A stretch of DNA of 64,000 bases from Methylovulum sp. (GTDB lineage Bacteria > Pseudomonadota > Gammaproteobacteria > Methylococcales > Methylomonadaceae), in contig JAURZI010000044.1 of NCBI GenBank assembly GCA_030653435.1, forward strand, positions 1-64,000, given 5' to 3'. The notes under the pieces are model-generated. The model ran no database searches and was not told the DNA's origin. It worked only from the letters and a program-made list of their open reading frames with translations. Of this stretch, positions 1 through 7,600 are shown in pieces; positions within the stretch are counted from its first letter, which is position 1; each line of letters opens with the position of its first letter. Both the position numbers and the translations under genes were made by a program.

Positions 1-79
1 GGTTAATGATGTCCCATTTTTTATCGTTCAGGTCGGTCGGGTAACGTTTAATTTTTGATTTACGCGTCTTTCTGCTCAT
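1..79 (-). CDS. IS5-family transposase, N-terminal fragment (partial at edge)
   Basis: Translation from the ATG at 79 gives a basic N-terminus (MSRKTRKSKIKR) followed by YPTDLNDKKWDII. The YPTDL...W.I pattern is the start of the DUF4096-type N-terminal domain of IS5-family transposases. Only about 26 residues are inside the window, so integrity of the DDE catalytic part cannot be judged. The gene points away from the CRISPR array. Family assignment rests on this short motif and its position next to a broken CRISPR repeat. Confidence 0.65.
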   Translation of the reverse strand, partial: MSRKTRKSKIKRYPTDLNDKKWDIIN

Positions 80-136
80 GGGCTAAATGTTCACTATTCT
101 AACTCATAGCTATTTTTGATACTTTTGAAACACGCA
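1..136 (-). mobile_element. Right-hand end of an IS5-family insertion sequence (truncated by window edge)
   Basis: The transposase reading frame starts at 79 and leaves the window at position 1. About 57 bases lie between its ATG and the last intact part of a CRISPR repeat, a normal distance from an IS end to its transposase start. The inferred outer end, read on the minus strand, begins TGCGTGTTTCAAAAGT. It replaces the last three bases of the CRISPR repeat at 134-161 exactly after CTTAG, so the element appears to have inserted into the array. The other IS end and any target duplication lie outside the window, so the exact boundary is inferred. Confidence 0.55.
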
Positions 137-221
137 CTAAGCTGCCTGTGCGGCAGTTAACCAGGCGGCGCTGGTGGTCAAGGTGGCGCAGGCTTTCTAA
201 GCTGCCTGTGCGGCAGTTAAC
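134..221 (-). CRISPR. Type I-F CRISPR array, leader-proximal end (two repeats, one 32-nt spacer visible)
   Basis: The leader-proximal repeat is 194-221 (28 nt; minus strand starts GTTAACTGCC and ends CTTAGAAA). The second is 134-161 and lacks the terminal AAA. Both carry the hairpin CTGCC-GCACA-GGCAG recognised by Cas6f. The spacer 162-193 is exactly 32 nt, the standard I-F length. The array lies directly downstream of cas6f with the leader in between, so it is read leftwards. The second repeat is cut by the presumed IS end, so older spacers may continue beyond the left edge. Repeat length, spacer length and neighbouring genes all agree with subtype I-F. Confidence 0.9.
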
Positions 222-352
222 CCATCTCATAACCTCTGAAAAACAGTCGGGTAGCATCATACAGGAGATTTTATCGGTATTACCCATTCCCGAAATACCA
301 GTGCACAACCAACTGATTTTTATATATTTTTAAAAAGCGCAAAAAACTTGGG
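222..352 (-). promoter_or_regulatory. CRISPR leader
   Basis: This 131-base stretch separates the cas6f stop codon from the first repeat. Read on the minus strand it opens with TTTGACCCAAGTTTTTTGCG and continues into an A/T-rich block and then AAAATCAGTTGGTTGTGC. A TTGACCC start followed by A/T-rich DNA and a GTTGGTTGT-like element is typical of leaders in this group. It should hold the array promoter and the integration signals. No gene is seen in it. Confidence 0.7.
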
Positions 353-937
353 TCAAAAATTGGGAACAGTGGAGACGGCACTTAAACCATAGCTCCCAAA
401 AGTCGCCCCCGCTGGTTCTGAAACCTCGGTTTTTTTAATCCACAAACAAAAGGCTTGACCAGCGCTCAAGCTTTCTAAACGAATGAACGGTGTTGTCATG
501 CTTTTTTGCACCATTGGTTGATAACAGCTTAAGGCCGCGTCATAGCTCAGGTTATGACGTTTGGCATAACGTCTGGCGAGGCGTTCTTTGCTGGCTTTGG
601 GTTGCTCGCGTTGGTAAATGGCGTAGCCGTTGAGCTTTTCCGGTACAGGTCGGATGCTGGTGCAATGCACATAGTCGCTCAGCCGCGCCAACCAGTGGCT
701 GGCGTTAAATTGGCTGAGCGTGGCTTCGTGTTCGGCAAACAAGCGCAACTTGCCGCCCAATACGCTGTACTTATCGCCCTGCACATACTCAGGAAACGCC
801 ACACCTATCGGCACACGGCCTTGGTCGTCTTGCATTTCAACTAAGCCTAGATGGATTTGTTGGTAGACTTTTGACCAGAGGAAGTGGATGCCCACTTCTG
901 GATTGGGCAGTAAGGTGATTTCCATATAGAACTTCAT
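353..937 (-). CDS. cas6f: CRISPR endoribonuclease Cas6f (Csy4)
   Basis: Processes the I-F pre-crRNA by cutting at the 3' base of each repeat hairpin and stays bound to the crRNA 3' end. The 194-residue protein has the family's usual length (about 190). Histidine 29 in QQIHLGLVE matches the catalytic His29 of Pseudomonas Csy4, and ESLSAGQAF near residue 155 matches its serine-containing active-site strand. The C-terminus FGSYGLS...VPNF is typical. The gene starts 3 bases after cas7f and is the last gene of the cas8f-cas5f-cas7f-cas6f unit, next to the leader. Its substrate repeats are present both in the array and in the unit at 4303-4382. Nothing suggests inactivation. Confidence 0.93.
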   Translation of the reverse strand: MKFYMEITLLPNPEVGIHFLWSKVYQQIHLGLVEMQDDQGRVPIGVAFPEYVQGDKYSVLGGKLRLFAEHEATLSQFNASHWLARLSDYVHCTSIRPVPEKLNGYAIYQREQPKASKERLARRYAKRHNLSYDAALSCYQPMVQKSMTTPFIRLESLSAGQAFCLWIKKTEVSEPAGATFGSYGLSAVSTVPNF

Positions 938-940
938 GGC

Positions 941-1957
941 TTAGTCCTTGCCGCTTTGCCCGAATACACCGCCGCGTACCAGCACTGCCATCACGTAATG
1001 CTCTTGGTTGATGTCGGCGAGTTTTTCGCCTAAGGCGAAGCGGTCGAACAAGGTGTAAAAATCGGCTTTTTCTTTAGGATTGCGGAAGGCTTTGCCGAGG
1101 TTGGTGACGGAGCCATACGGCTCGATGGCGATGGGGCCGATTTGCACGTCGGTAAAGCTGGGATACCAGGTGTCGATGGTGCGGAGGGCGTTGCCGATTT
1201 TTTGCGAATGCAGGGCGGCGACTTCATTTACTGCGTACAAGATTTTGCTTTTGTCGCCTTTGCCTTTGTCCAGCACCAGTTCTTCGCTGGGGTAGACTTC
1301 TTGGGCGTTGCCAATCAGCACGTAGGCATTGACGGTGATGAGCAGATAAGGCAATTTTCCGCTTAGCGCGACGGCGATTTGGTCGGCTAAGCTTTGCAAT
1401 GCGGAGCTGTCGGCGTTGAAATCGCGTAAGGAAAACTGTTTGCCATCAAATACTAGCGGTTGTCCGTCACCTGTATTGACGACGACTTCAATTTTTTCTG
1501 CACCGACGCGGTTGCGCCACAGGTAACGTCCATTTGCGATATTGATGGCATAACGCTTAGCGAGTTCGGTAAAGCCTGTTTGTTCGACATAGGCTAGTGC
1601 AGCGACGGGGAAGCGTTCGTTGAAAATTGGGCCGTTGCTGGCGGAAGGTTTGTCGATGCCGCCCAGCACTTTCAGCGTGAACGACAGGCGCAAAGTGTCT
1701 TGGTGTTCGCCCAAGGCGCAGGCATCAACTTTTTGCAGGTTGGGCTTTTCAACTTCGGCGTTGAGCTTGAGCGGGTCGTTTTGCACAGCAGGTTTCAGGC
1801 GGTTGGAAATCGTGCCGCGCACGGATTTTTTGTTGAGTTTAAGCGGTGTGGCTTTGGCGGTGTAGCGTTCGTCCCAAGTTGTGCCGTATAAATAGCCATC
1901 GGAAGGCACGAGTTTTTTTTCAAAAGCCAATACGGTTGCGTCGTTTCTAGTTGCCAT
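941..1957 (-). CDS. cas7f: Type I-F Cascade backbone protein Cas7f (Csy3)
   Basis: Six copies of this protein normally form the filament that holds the crRNA spacer in the I-F surveillance complex. The 338 residues match the family length (about 340). The N-terminus (FEKKLVPSDGYLYGTTW) and the C-terminal EHYVMAVLVRGGVFGQSGKD are typical of Csy3. The gene lies 3 bases after cas5f and 3 bases before cas6f, so the operon is tight and probably translationally coupled. A crRNA with a 24-nt spacer, as at 4331-4354, would be expected to assemble with fewer Cas7f copies. Confidence 0.92.
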   Translation of the reverse strand: MATRNDATVLAFEKKLVPSDGYLYGTTWDERYTAKATPLKLNKKSVRGTISNRLKPAVQNDPLKLNAEVEKPNLQKVDACALGEHQDTLRLSFTLKVLGGIDKPSASNGPIFNERFPVAALAYVEQTGFTELAKRYAINIANGRYLWRNRVGAEKIEVVVNTGDGQPLVFDGKQFSLRDFNADSSALQSLADQIAVALSGKLPYLLITVNAYVLIGNAQEVYPSEELVLDKGKGDKSKILYAVNEVAALHSQKIGNALRTIDTWYPSFTDVQIGPIAIEPYGSVTNLGKAFRNPKEKADFYTLFDRFALGEKLADINQEHYVMAVLVRGGVFGQSGKD

Positions 1958-1960
1958 GAG

Positions 1961-2881
1961 TTATGCTCCAAAGATGTTTGAGGTTGAATAAGTTGGGGTT
2001 GAAAGGGTTTGGCAAAGGTATAAGTTTTGTTCCAGATCGACATGGGTTTGCCAGAGCATGTCGTCTAGGTTTTCAATACGATAAGGCATTTTAAATTCGC
2101 CTAAAGTGATGACACTTTCGGCAAAACGGTGTGGAGTGTTGGGGTCGCGTTGGTTTTTGGCTTTGCCAAGTTCGGAAATGCCTTGAAAGCCTGTGGCTAT
2201 CGGCACTAACCAGCCTGCGGTAAGGCGTTTGCTAGTCCACGTTACCTTGCCTTCTTCATCTTGCTGGGCGCGGTGCATGATTTTGAGGTGGTCTAACAAA
2301 GCATCCAGCGCGTCTTTGTTTTCATCGAGCATGGTTTGTTGCATCAAATCGCGGCGCTCGATAAGGACATAGCCCAGCATGAGTTTTTTCAGGGTTTTTC
2401 TGAGATCGTTATCGTCGTCTTCATCTACTGACAATGGTTCTATCTTCTTGGCAGACAACACATCGCCGCCTGCCATTTTCATGCGCTGAATTTGTTGATT
2501 AACGGCTTCAAGCAACTGTTCGCGATCATCGCTATCCACGCCGAAATATTCCACCAGCAGCGACACTTGCAAATGGCAACGAGCCTCCTCAATAAACGCC
2601 GGACGGCTGCCGTCTTTATCCAGCGGGTTGGCGGTGCCGATGATGGATTGGACAAAATCGTTAGGCCCTTTATACGTCTGTAAATCGAATTGATGGCACA
2701 CAACGGCAACGCTGGTTAATTGCACATCGGGGAAACCGTGCTGGCGTAATTGCCGTTGCAAGGCGTGGACTGCACCGAGCCATGCAGTCATCGCCGGAAA
2801 GCCGATGGTGTAAGGGCTGCTCATGGCATTGGCGTTGTGGATGTTGATTTTGGGCAGTAATAAAAACTGTCTGATGCTCAT
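1961..2881 (-). CDS. cas5f: Type I-F Cascade subunit Cas5f (Csy2)
   Basis: Caps the 5' handle of the crRNA and pairs with Cas8f at the PAM-recognition end of the I-F complex. The 306-residue length is normal. The N-terminal strand QFLLLPKINIHNANAMSSPY, with the ferredoxin-like RAMP fold expected there, and the following TIGFPAMTAWLGAVHAL are characteristic of Csy2. Its ATG overlaps the cas8f stop codon as ATGA (2878-2881), so the two are translationally coupled. No frameshift or missing segment is seen. Confidence 0.92.
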   Translation of the reverse strand: MSIRQFLLLPKINIHNANAMSSPYTIGFPAMTAWLGAVHALQRQLRQHGFPDVQLTSVAVVCHQFDLQTYKGPNDFVQSIIGTANPLDKDGSRPAFIEEARCHLQVSLLVEYFGVDSDDREQLLEAVNQQIQRMKMAGGDVLSAKKIEPLSVDEDDDNDLRKTLKKLMLGYVLIERRDLMQQTMLDENKDALDALLDHLKIMHRAQQDEEGKVTWTSKRLTAGWLVPIATGFQGISELGKAKNQRDPNTPHRFAESVITLGEFKMPYRIENLDDMLWQTHVDLEQNLYLCQTLSTPTYSTSNIFGA

Positions 2882-4134
2882 TTGAAAAACTCCTGATCGT
2901 CGGTAACGGCTTGCTTGACGAGTTCGCGCACGGCGCGTAATTCGTGGTCGCTTAAGGTGCTGTAATTGTCTTTAAACAAGTATTCGTAGGTATCCAGCAA
3001 CCAGCGGGCAAAATCCGCCACTACGTCGTCTAGCCAATCGTCTTGCTGTTCGCGTTGTTCCAGATGGGCATCGTCCAACCAAATGCGTTGGTATTTCGGC
3101 AGGTTTTGGTAATGTTCGGCTTCTGACCAGCCCACTCCATAAGCGCGGATGCTGAAAACACGTTGCAATACTTGGTCGATGATGAATTTCAGGCAGTTTT
3201 GTATGCCTATTTTTACATCATATCTGGGGGCGCCAGCTCCAGTGCGGATGAGCTTGTCCAGCGGCAGATAAGCGTCTTTAAAGGCTTTAGCGCGTAAGCT
3301 GTTGCGGAAAAAATCATGGCTGGGCAAGCGGGTTTTCCGTTGTTGAAAACTGGGGGGAAGGCTTGCCAACAAATAAGCGCGTCCGGCATTTTGGCTGTTC
3401 AACACGCTGACGTTTTGCGGTTGTGTGCCGCCAAAAGCCGTGACGGTCAGGTTTAGCACGTCATCATAACCTGTGGCGTGGTGTTCTTTTTTCCGACGGC
3501 TTTCTTTGGCTTGTTTGGTTTCATCAGAAAAACGCACAAAGTCAATACGGGTTTTCACTTGGGTGAGTAAGCCGGATGGAGTGAGCAATGAAAGCAGGTG
3601 GTAATCGTCACCAATCGGAAAATAAACTTGTTTGACTAAGTGGTCGGTTTTACTTGTGCTATCCAATTGCTTGATGCTGGTGAAGCCTTGTTTTAACTCG
3701 TCATAGCTTGCCGTTGGCAGGGTAAACAGCGCGGTAATTTCAGGGCTGTCTTCTTCCAAATGCGCCAATACAGTTTTACCGTCCTCCATCGTCAGGCTGA
3801 GGAATTTATACACATCCATCGCCGCCGCGTTGCCGAAAACATCTAATTCATAATCGACATTGCCCGTCCGCAAATAGCCGTCGTTAGCGCGTGGGCTGTC
3901 CGCTATCACGGGCGAGGTTTTCGCGCTGGGATGGCTAAACTTGCCAGGGTGGCTGACCATCGTCAGTTGTGGTGCGCGCCTGGCGGCATCGGGCAGCCAA
4001 TTTGCCAAGGCGAATTTTTCGCTAGCTTCTTGTTGTAGTTCGGCTTGTTCCTCCGGGCTTAGGGTGGGTTTTAGCTTGGCTTTTAGCCACGCGGCTTTGC
4101 GGTCTGCAAAAAAATCAGTGATGTTTTGACTCAT
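2878..4134 (-). CDS. cas8f: Type I-F Cascade large subunit Cas8f (Csy1)
   Basis: Recognises the CC PAM and opens DNA for crRNA pairing, then recruits Cas2-3. The 418 residues match the usual 420-440 of Csy1. The N-terminus MSQNITDFFADRKAAWLK is characteristic and the C-terminal helical domain ends LVKQAVTDDQEFFK. This is the first gene of the four-gene interference unit. It follows a 469-base gap rather than cas2-3 directly, with its own promoter near 4215-4250. A GGAG ribosome site lies 11 bases before the ATG. Its promoter carries the target of the crRNA-like unit at 4303-4382. Confidence 0.92.
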   Translation of the reverse strand: MSQNITDFFADRKAAWLKAKLKPTLSPEEQAELQQEASEKFALANWLPDAARRAPQLTMVSHPGKFSHPSAKTSPVIADSPRANDGYLRTGNVDYELDVFGNAAAMDVYKFLSLTMEDGKTVLAHLEEDSPEITALFTLPTASYDELKQGFTSIKQLDSTSKTDHLVKQVYFPIGDDYHLLSLLTPSGLLTQVKTRIDFVRFSDETKQAKESRRKKEHHATGYDDVLNLTVTAFGGTQPQNVSVLNSQNAGRAYLLASLPPSFQQRKTRLPSHDFFRNSLRAKAFKDAYLPLDKLIRTGAGAPRYDVKIGIQNCLKFIIDQVLQRVFSIRAYGVGWSEAEHYQNLPKYQRIWLDDAHLEQREQQDDWLDDVVADFARWLLDTYEYLFKDNYSTLSDHELRAVRELVKQAVTDDQEFFK

Positions 4135-4198
4135 GGTTGGGGTAACTCCATCAGGGTGGTTTCGTTGTAATTATTGCGAGTGTTTCATAAAAAGTCAG

Positions 4199-4216
4199 CC
4201 GTCATATTTTTAGTAT
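4199..4216 (+). promoter_or_regulatory. PAM-flanked pseudo-protospacer in the cas8f promoter
   Basis: CC at 4199-4200 is the type I-F PAM on the 5' side. The next 16 bases (GTCATATTTTTAGTAT) equal the first 16 bases of the spacer at 4331-4346 except position 12 (A for G). The first 11 bases, which include the whole seed, match perfectly; beyond base 16 the match drops (17 of 24 overall). Such a site should bind Cascade without full R-loop formation. It overlaps the -10 region and expected start of the cas8f operon. Confidence 0.75.
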
Positions 4217-4250
4217 TATAAATATATTTCTTTTTGAATACCGATTTGAA
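4215..4250 (-). promoter_or_regulatory. Predicted cas8f operon promoter
   Basis: On the minus strand two overlapping -10 elements are visible: TATATT at 4227-4222, with TTCAAA at 4250-4245 eighteen bases upstream, and a perfect TATAAT at 4220-4215 with a weak -35. Either would start transcription near 4208-4215, about 75-80 bases before the cas8f ATG. The stretch 4201-4216 over the start region matches the 5' end of the crRNA-like spacer at 4331, with CC at 4199-4200. No start site has been measured. Confidence 0.55.
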
Positions 4251-4275
4251 CTCATGGACAGCTTTGCGCTAAATT
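4246..4275 (+). promoter_or_regulatory. Possible promoter of the crRNA-like unit
   Basis: TTGAAC at 4246-4251 and TAAATT at 4270-4275 are spaced by 18 bases, each four of six to the sigma-70 consensus. They point towards the repeat at 4303, giving a start near 4282. The arrangement is divergent from the cas8f promoter, whose -35 overlaps this one. The match is weak and inferred. Confidence 0.35.
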
Positions 4276-4302
4276 AGCCTTGGCTTTCCTATCAAAAAAG
4301 CC

Positions 4303-4382
4303 GTTTACTGCCGCATAGGCAGCTTAGAAAGTCATATTTTTGGTATGTTTATATTTTTTCTGCCGTACAGGCAGCTTTTTGC
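4303..4382 (+). ncRNA. CreR-like Cas-regulating RNA (repeat - 24-nt spacer - degenerate repeat)
   Basis: The first repeat, 4303-4330, is 26/28 identical to the array repeat, including the terminal CTTAGAAA that becomes the crRNA 5' handle. The second, 4355-4382, is only about 19/28 identical but keeps the Cas6f hairpin CTGCC-GTACA-GGCAG intact. The spacer between them is 24 nt, not 32. Its 5' end matches the cas8f promoter (4201-4216, 15/16) directly after a CC PAM. It is on the strand opposite to the cas genes. Known CreR RNAs in other CRISPR subtypes have this make-up: a lone unit inside the cas locus, a degenerate second repeat, and limited seed-end pairing to a cas promoter giving repression without cleavage. 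An autorepressor of the cas8f operon is the best reading; a decayed mini-array is the alternative. Confidence 0.72.
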
Positions 4383-4603
4383 TCGATTGCTCGTTTGCTC
4401 GTTCCCAAGCTCCGGCTTGGGAATGCCGTATGGGAAGCTCTAGCTTCCCGTTGTTCTTGAAGCTAGAGCTTCTAAAACTTGAGTTACCAAGCTGAAGCTT
4501 GGGAACTAGCACTATCTATTTTGTAGGATGGGCAAACAGCTTTATCGTTTGCCCACCATTAGCTACAAAAAAATGGTGGGCTGAAAAGCGTTGACCACCC
4601 TAC
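4383..4603. repeat. Cluster of REP-like palindromes between the two cas units
   Basis: Several inverted repeats are packed here: CCCAAGCTCCGGCTTGGG near 4404-4421, GAAGCTCTAGCTTC near 4435-4448, the pair AGCTAGAGCTTCT/CAAGCTGAAGCTTGGG further on, and GATGGGCAAAC...GTTTGCCCACC near 4528-4557. A last palindrome (ATGGTGGGCTGAAAAGCG...CCACCCTAC) ends at the cas2-3 stop codon. These look like dispersed intergenic repeats and could act as transcription or mRNA end signals for cas2-3. No convincing gene is seen. Confidence 0.6.
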
Positions 4604-7600
4604 TTAATCTTTACGGGGAAACAGGCCGAACTGGTCGGAATAAGACCAACCCCGTTTTTCTTCGCGGAAAGTAATTTCCCCGTAGCGTTTTGATTTTTTC
4701 AGCATCAAAACCTCGTCTTCTCCTTCTTCATCGGTGTTGTGCAAAAGTTCGCGCAGTGCAGTTCCGTAATCTCTTGTTAACCATAATCGGGCTTGCGCTT
4801 CGGCAGATAAGGGCGGCGCGGGTTTAATGTTGGCTCTGTCGCCGAAAGGCACAAAATCACCGCGTTCGGTTTTTTCGTTAAACATCGGTTTCCCGTCTTG
4901 CCAAAGCAAATACAGCGTGTCGTCTTGGCTGTTGTCTCTGAAACGGTTGATTTGTTGCGGTACGGCGGTCAACCACCAGCATTCGCTTAACCAAGCTTGC
5001 AAACCTTGTGGACCTTTGCTTTGGTAGTGGGTCAGGCTGTTGTTTAGGGCTTGATGCTCCAAATCCGCCAGTTGTTGGTTCGGGCGTAAGGTTTCGGGTT
5101 GTTGGATGCGGGGAATAGCGTTGATGGTTGTATTCAAGGCGTTTTCATCCAGCAGTTGGCAGACATCAGGCGTGACCAGTTTTAATGATTTCACCTCGTA
5201 ACCTGGTCGGTAAAACACGGGTGCACCGTTACGTTGCCAGTTTGCGGGTGTGTAATCTTTAAGCGTGGCGATATGCCGTAAGGCTTTTAAATTGAATTGC
5301 ATGATGGCAATGTTGGCGTGTTCAACCGCACTATGCCGATGGCGGCGCACCCGTCCGGCAAGCTGGATGATGGAACGGTAGGACGACGGTTCGATAATCG
5401 CCCAATCAAAATCATGATCCCTGCCAACTTCTTCCACGGGCGTTGCCACCACAATGTACAGCACGTCTTGCGCGGTGGTGGTTTGCAAATGCGTTCGAAT
5501 AATTGGGTTGTTGAAGGCTTCCGGCATTGCGCCGTTTGCTTCTTTGCGCTTTAACACCGCATCCAAATGGGCTTCTTGTTGATGGCGCAGTAACAGCACT
5601 TGGCGGCTATGGTAGGCCATGATTTTGGGTGCGGTTTCGTCCCAGACCGCTTGTAGTAAATATTGAGTGAGTTCGACGCAGGGCGGGATATTAGCTACAC
5701 GAATCACACCAAACGACACACGCTTGCCTGTGGTTTTATCGACGGTGTGGTGGTGTTGATGCAAGTTGATAGCGGTTTGTTTGATGCTTTCAAAGTACAC
5801 AGGCTGGAAATCTTTTTTTGCCGCCAGTGCATCATCGCATCGAACAATAAAGGCTTTGCGTTTAACAGGTTGTTTTTGTAGGTTGCTGACGCGTTTGGTT
5901 ATAAAGGCTTGATGGAAAGCGCGATAGTTTTGGCAGCGGGTTGTCGAGTCGTGATTATCGACGGCTTGGACTTGGCTACCAAATTCATCCACCCACGCGC
6001 AAGCGACCATTGGCAGCGTATCCCGAAAATGGCTGTGTAATGTCCAGCCCGCTTGGTAGGCGTTAAAAAAACCTTCCGCCACGGCAGGCGGGATGGTGGC
6101 GGAGGAAATCATCACTTTACGCCCCAACATGCCCGCCAAGTGAATGAGCCTGCCAATGGCGATTAAGTCTTTGCCGTCAAAATCATCGACCTCATCAATC
6201 ACCAAGTCGGAAGACAGCAGACGCAAGCAAGGCAGCATATATTTGCCGCCGCGTAAGGTTTCGGTGGCGGCGATAATGTGGTCTATGGTGCAGGCTAAGA
6301 CGGGTTTGTATAAAAAGGCTTTGTTTTTGTCTGCCAGCTTGGGGTTGTGTTTGGGGAATAAAACGTCGAGGAAGTCGGCGGTGGGGGCTTCGTCGAAATC
6401 CAGTTCTTCGCTCAACAGGGTTTCCAATGATTCCGAACCGGATTCTTCGTAAGACGGTAGTTCTTCGTTATCTTGCTGGGTTTTTTCGTGCAATTCTTTC
6501 ACTGCCGCCGAACCAATCAACACCGCCAATTCGTCATTGCTTAAACCAATGCGGTGTTTATATTCATCGCCTGTTTGCAAGGTTAAGGTTCGTAAACCCA
6601 AAGCCAGAATAAAACGCAGGCTGTCACCGTCGTATGATAGTGCCCGCATAATTTTGGCGTTGGCAATGGTTTTTCCGCAACCTGTACTTGCCATATTGAC
6701 GATGAACCAGCCGTGGCTTTTGCCGCCTTGGTTTTGATTTTTAAAATTCAATATTTTTTCAACGGCTTTGTCTTGCCATTCGTAACCTTTGGGGCTTTTT
6801 TGCTTTAAGTTTTTGATGTCATAAGCCAACGACATTTCGGTGCTGAAACGGGATAAGGTTTGGCTGATTTTTAACGCTTGTTCGCTGACCCGTACCAAAT
6901 GCTCGTCCAATTTCTGTTTGGGTTTGCGGTGTTGGTCGGTATTGGCAAGCAGGGTGATGGTGGTTTTCCATTCTTTTTCCGCTTCGCAGGACGAATAGAA
7001 ATGGTCGCCCAGCATCAAGCACAAACGGGCGTGGTGCAGCACGACGCGGTAACTGCCGTTATCCAATAGGCTTTGGATTTGTGGTTGGTTTTGCCAAAGT
7101 TTTGCTGACCATTTTTGCAGTTGTTTTAACCAAGGTTTTGATTGGCTGAGCAAGCCTTCTGGAAAATTAAAACAGCCTTGCAAGCGTTTTTCATCGTCGT
7201 TTTTATTCTGATAGCCCCAAGTTGCGGTAATACCTTTTAGTAGTTTGTCTAGGTTTTCTCTACCTTGATTGGCTTCCTGTTTGGGTTCGGCCCGATAAGG
7301 CAAACGATGATGGCTCAAAATTAGCCAGCCGACCAATTGTGCAATCGGCGGCAGGTTATCCAACGGTTTGCTATTGTTGGTGGCAACAGCTTGCTTTAAT
7401 GCCTGTTCGTTCAGTTCGCCACTAGCCAATAACTGCAACCAACCTTCATCGGTATTTCCTGCTTGCTGTACCAGCGCATTTAACAAAAGACACGAAATCC
7501 ATTCATGCCGGAGCGGATCGCCTTTGGGCGTTCCTGATTTGAGTTTGCTTTGAAACAACGCCGTCGCCTTGCCCCAATCGTGCAATAAAGCGGCGATAGC

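Noticed and set aside
4303-4382. A second ordinary CRISPR array
   Set aside because: There is only one unit, the spacer is 24 nt instead of 32, the second repeat is degenerate outside the hairpin, and the spacer matches the neighbouring promoter. These fit a regulatory RNA better.
4324-4512. A 62-codon minus-strand frame over the crRNA-like unit and palindromes, as a possible CreT-type toxin
   Set aside because: Its sequence is simply the translation of the REP palindromes and repeat, with no ribosome site and no toxin-like composition. No evidence for a toxin was found.
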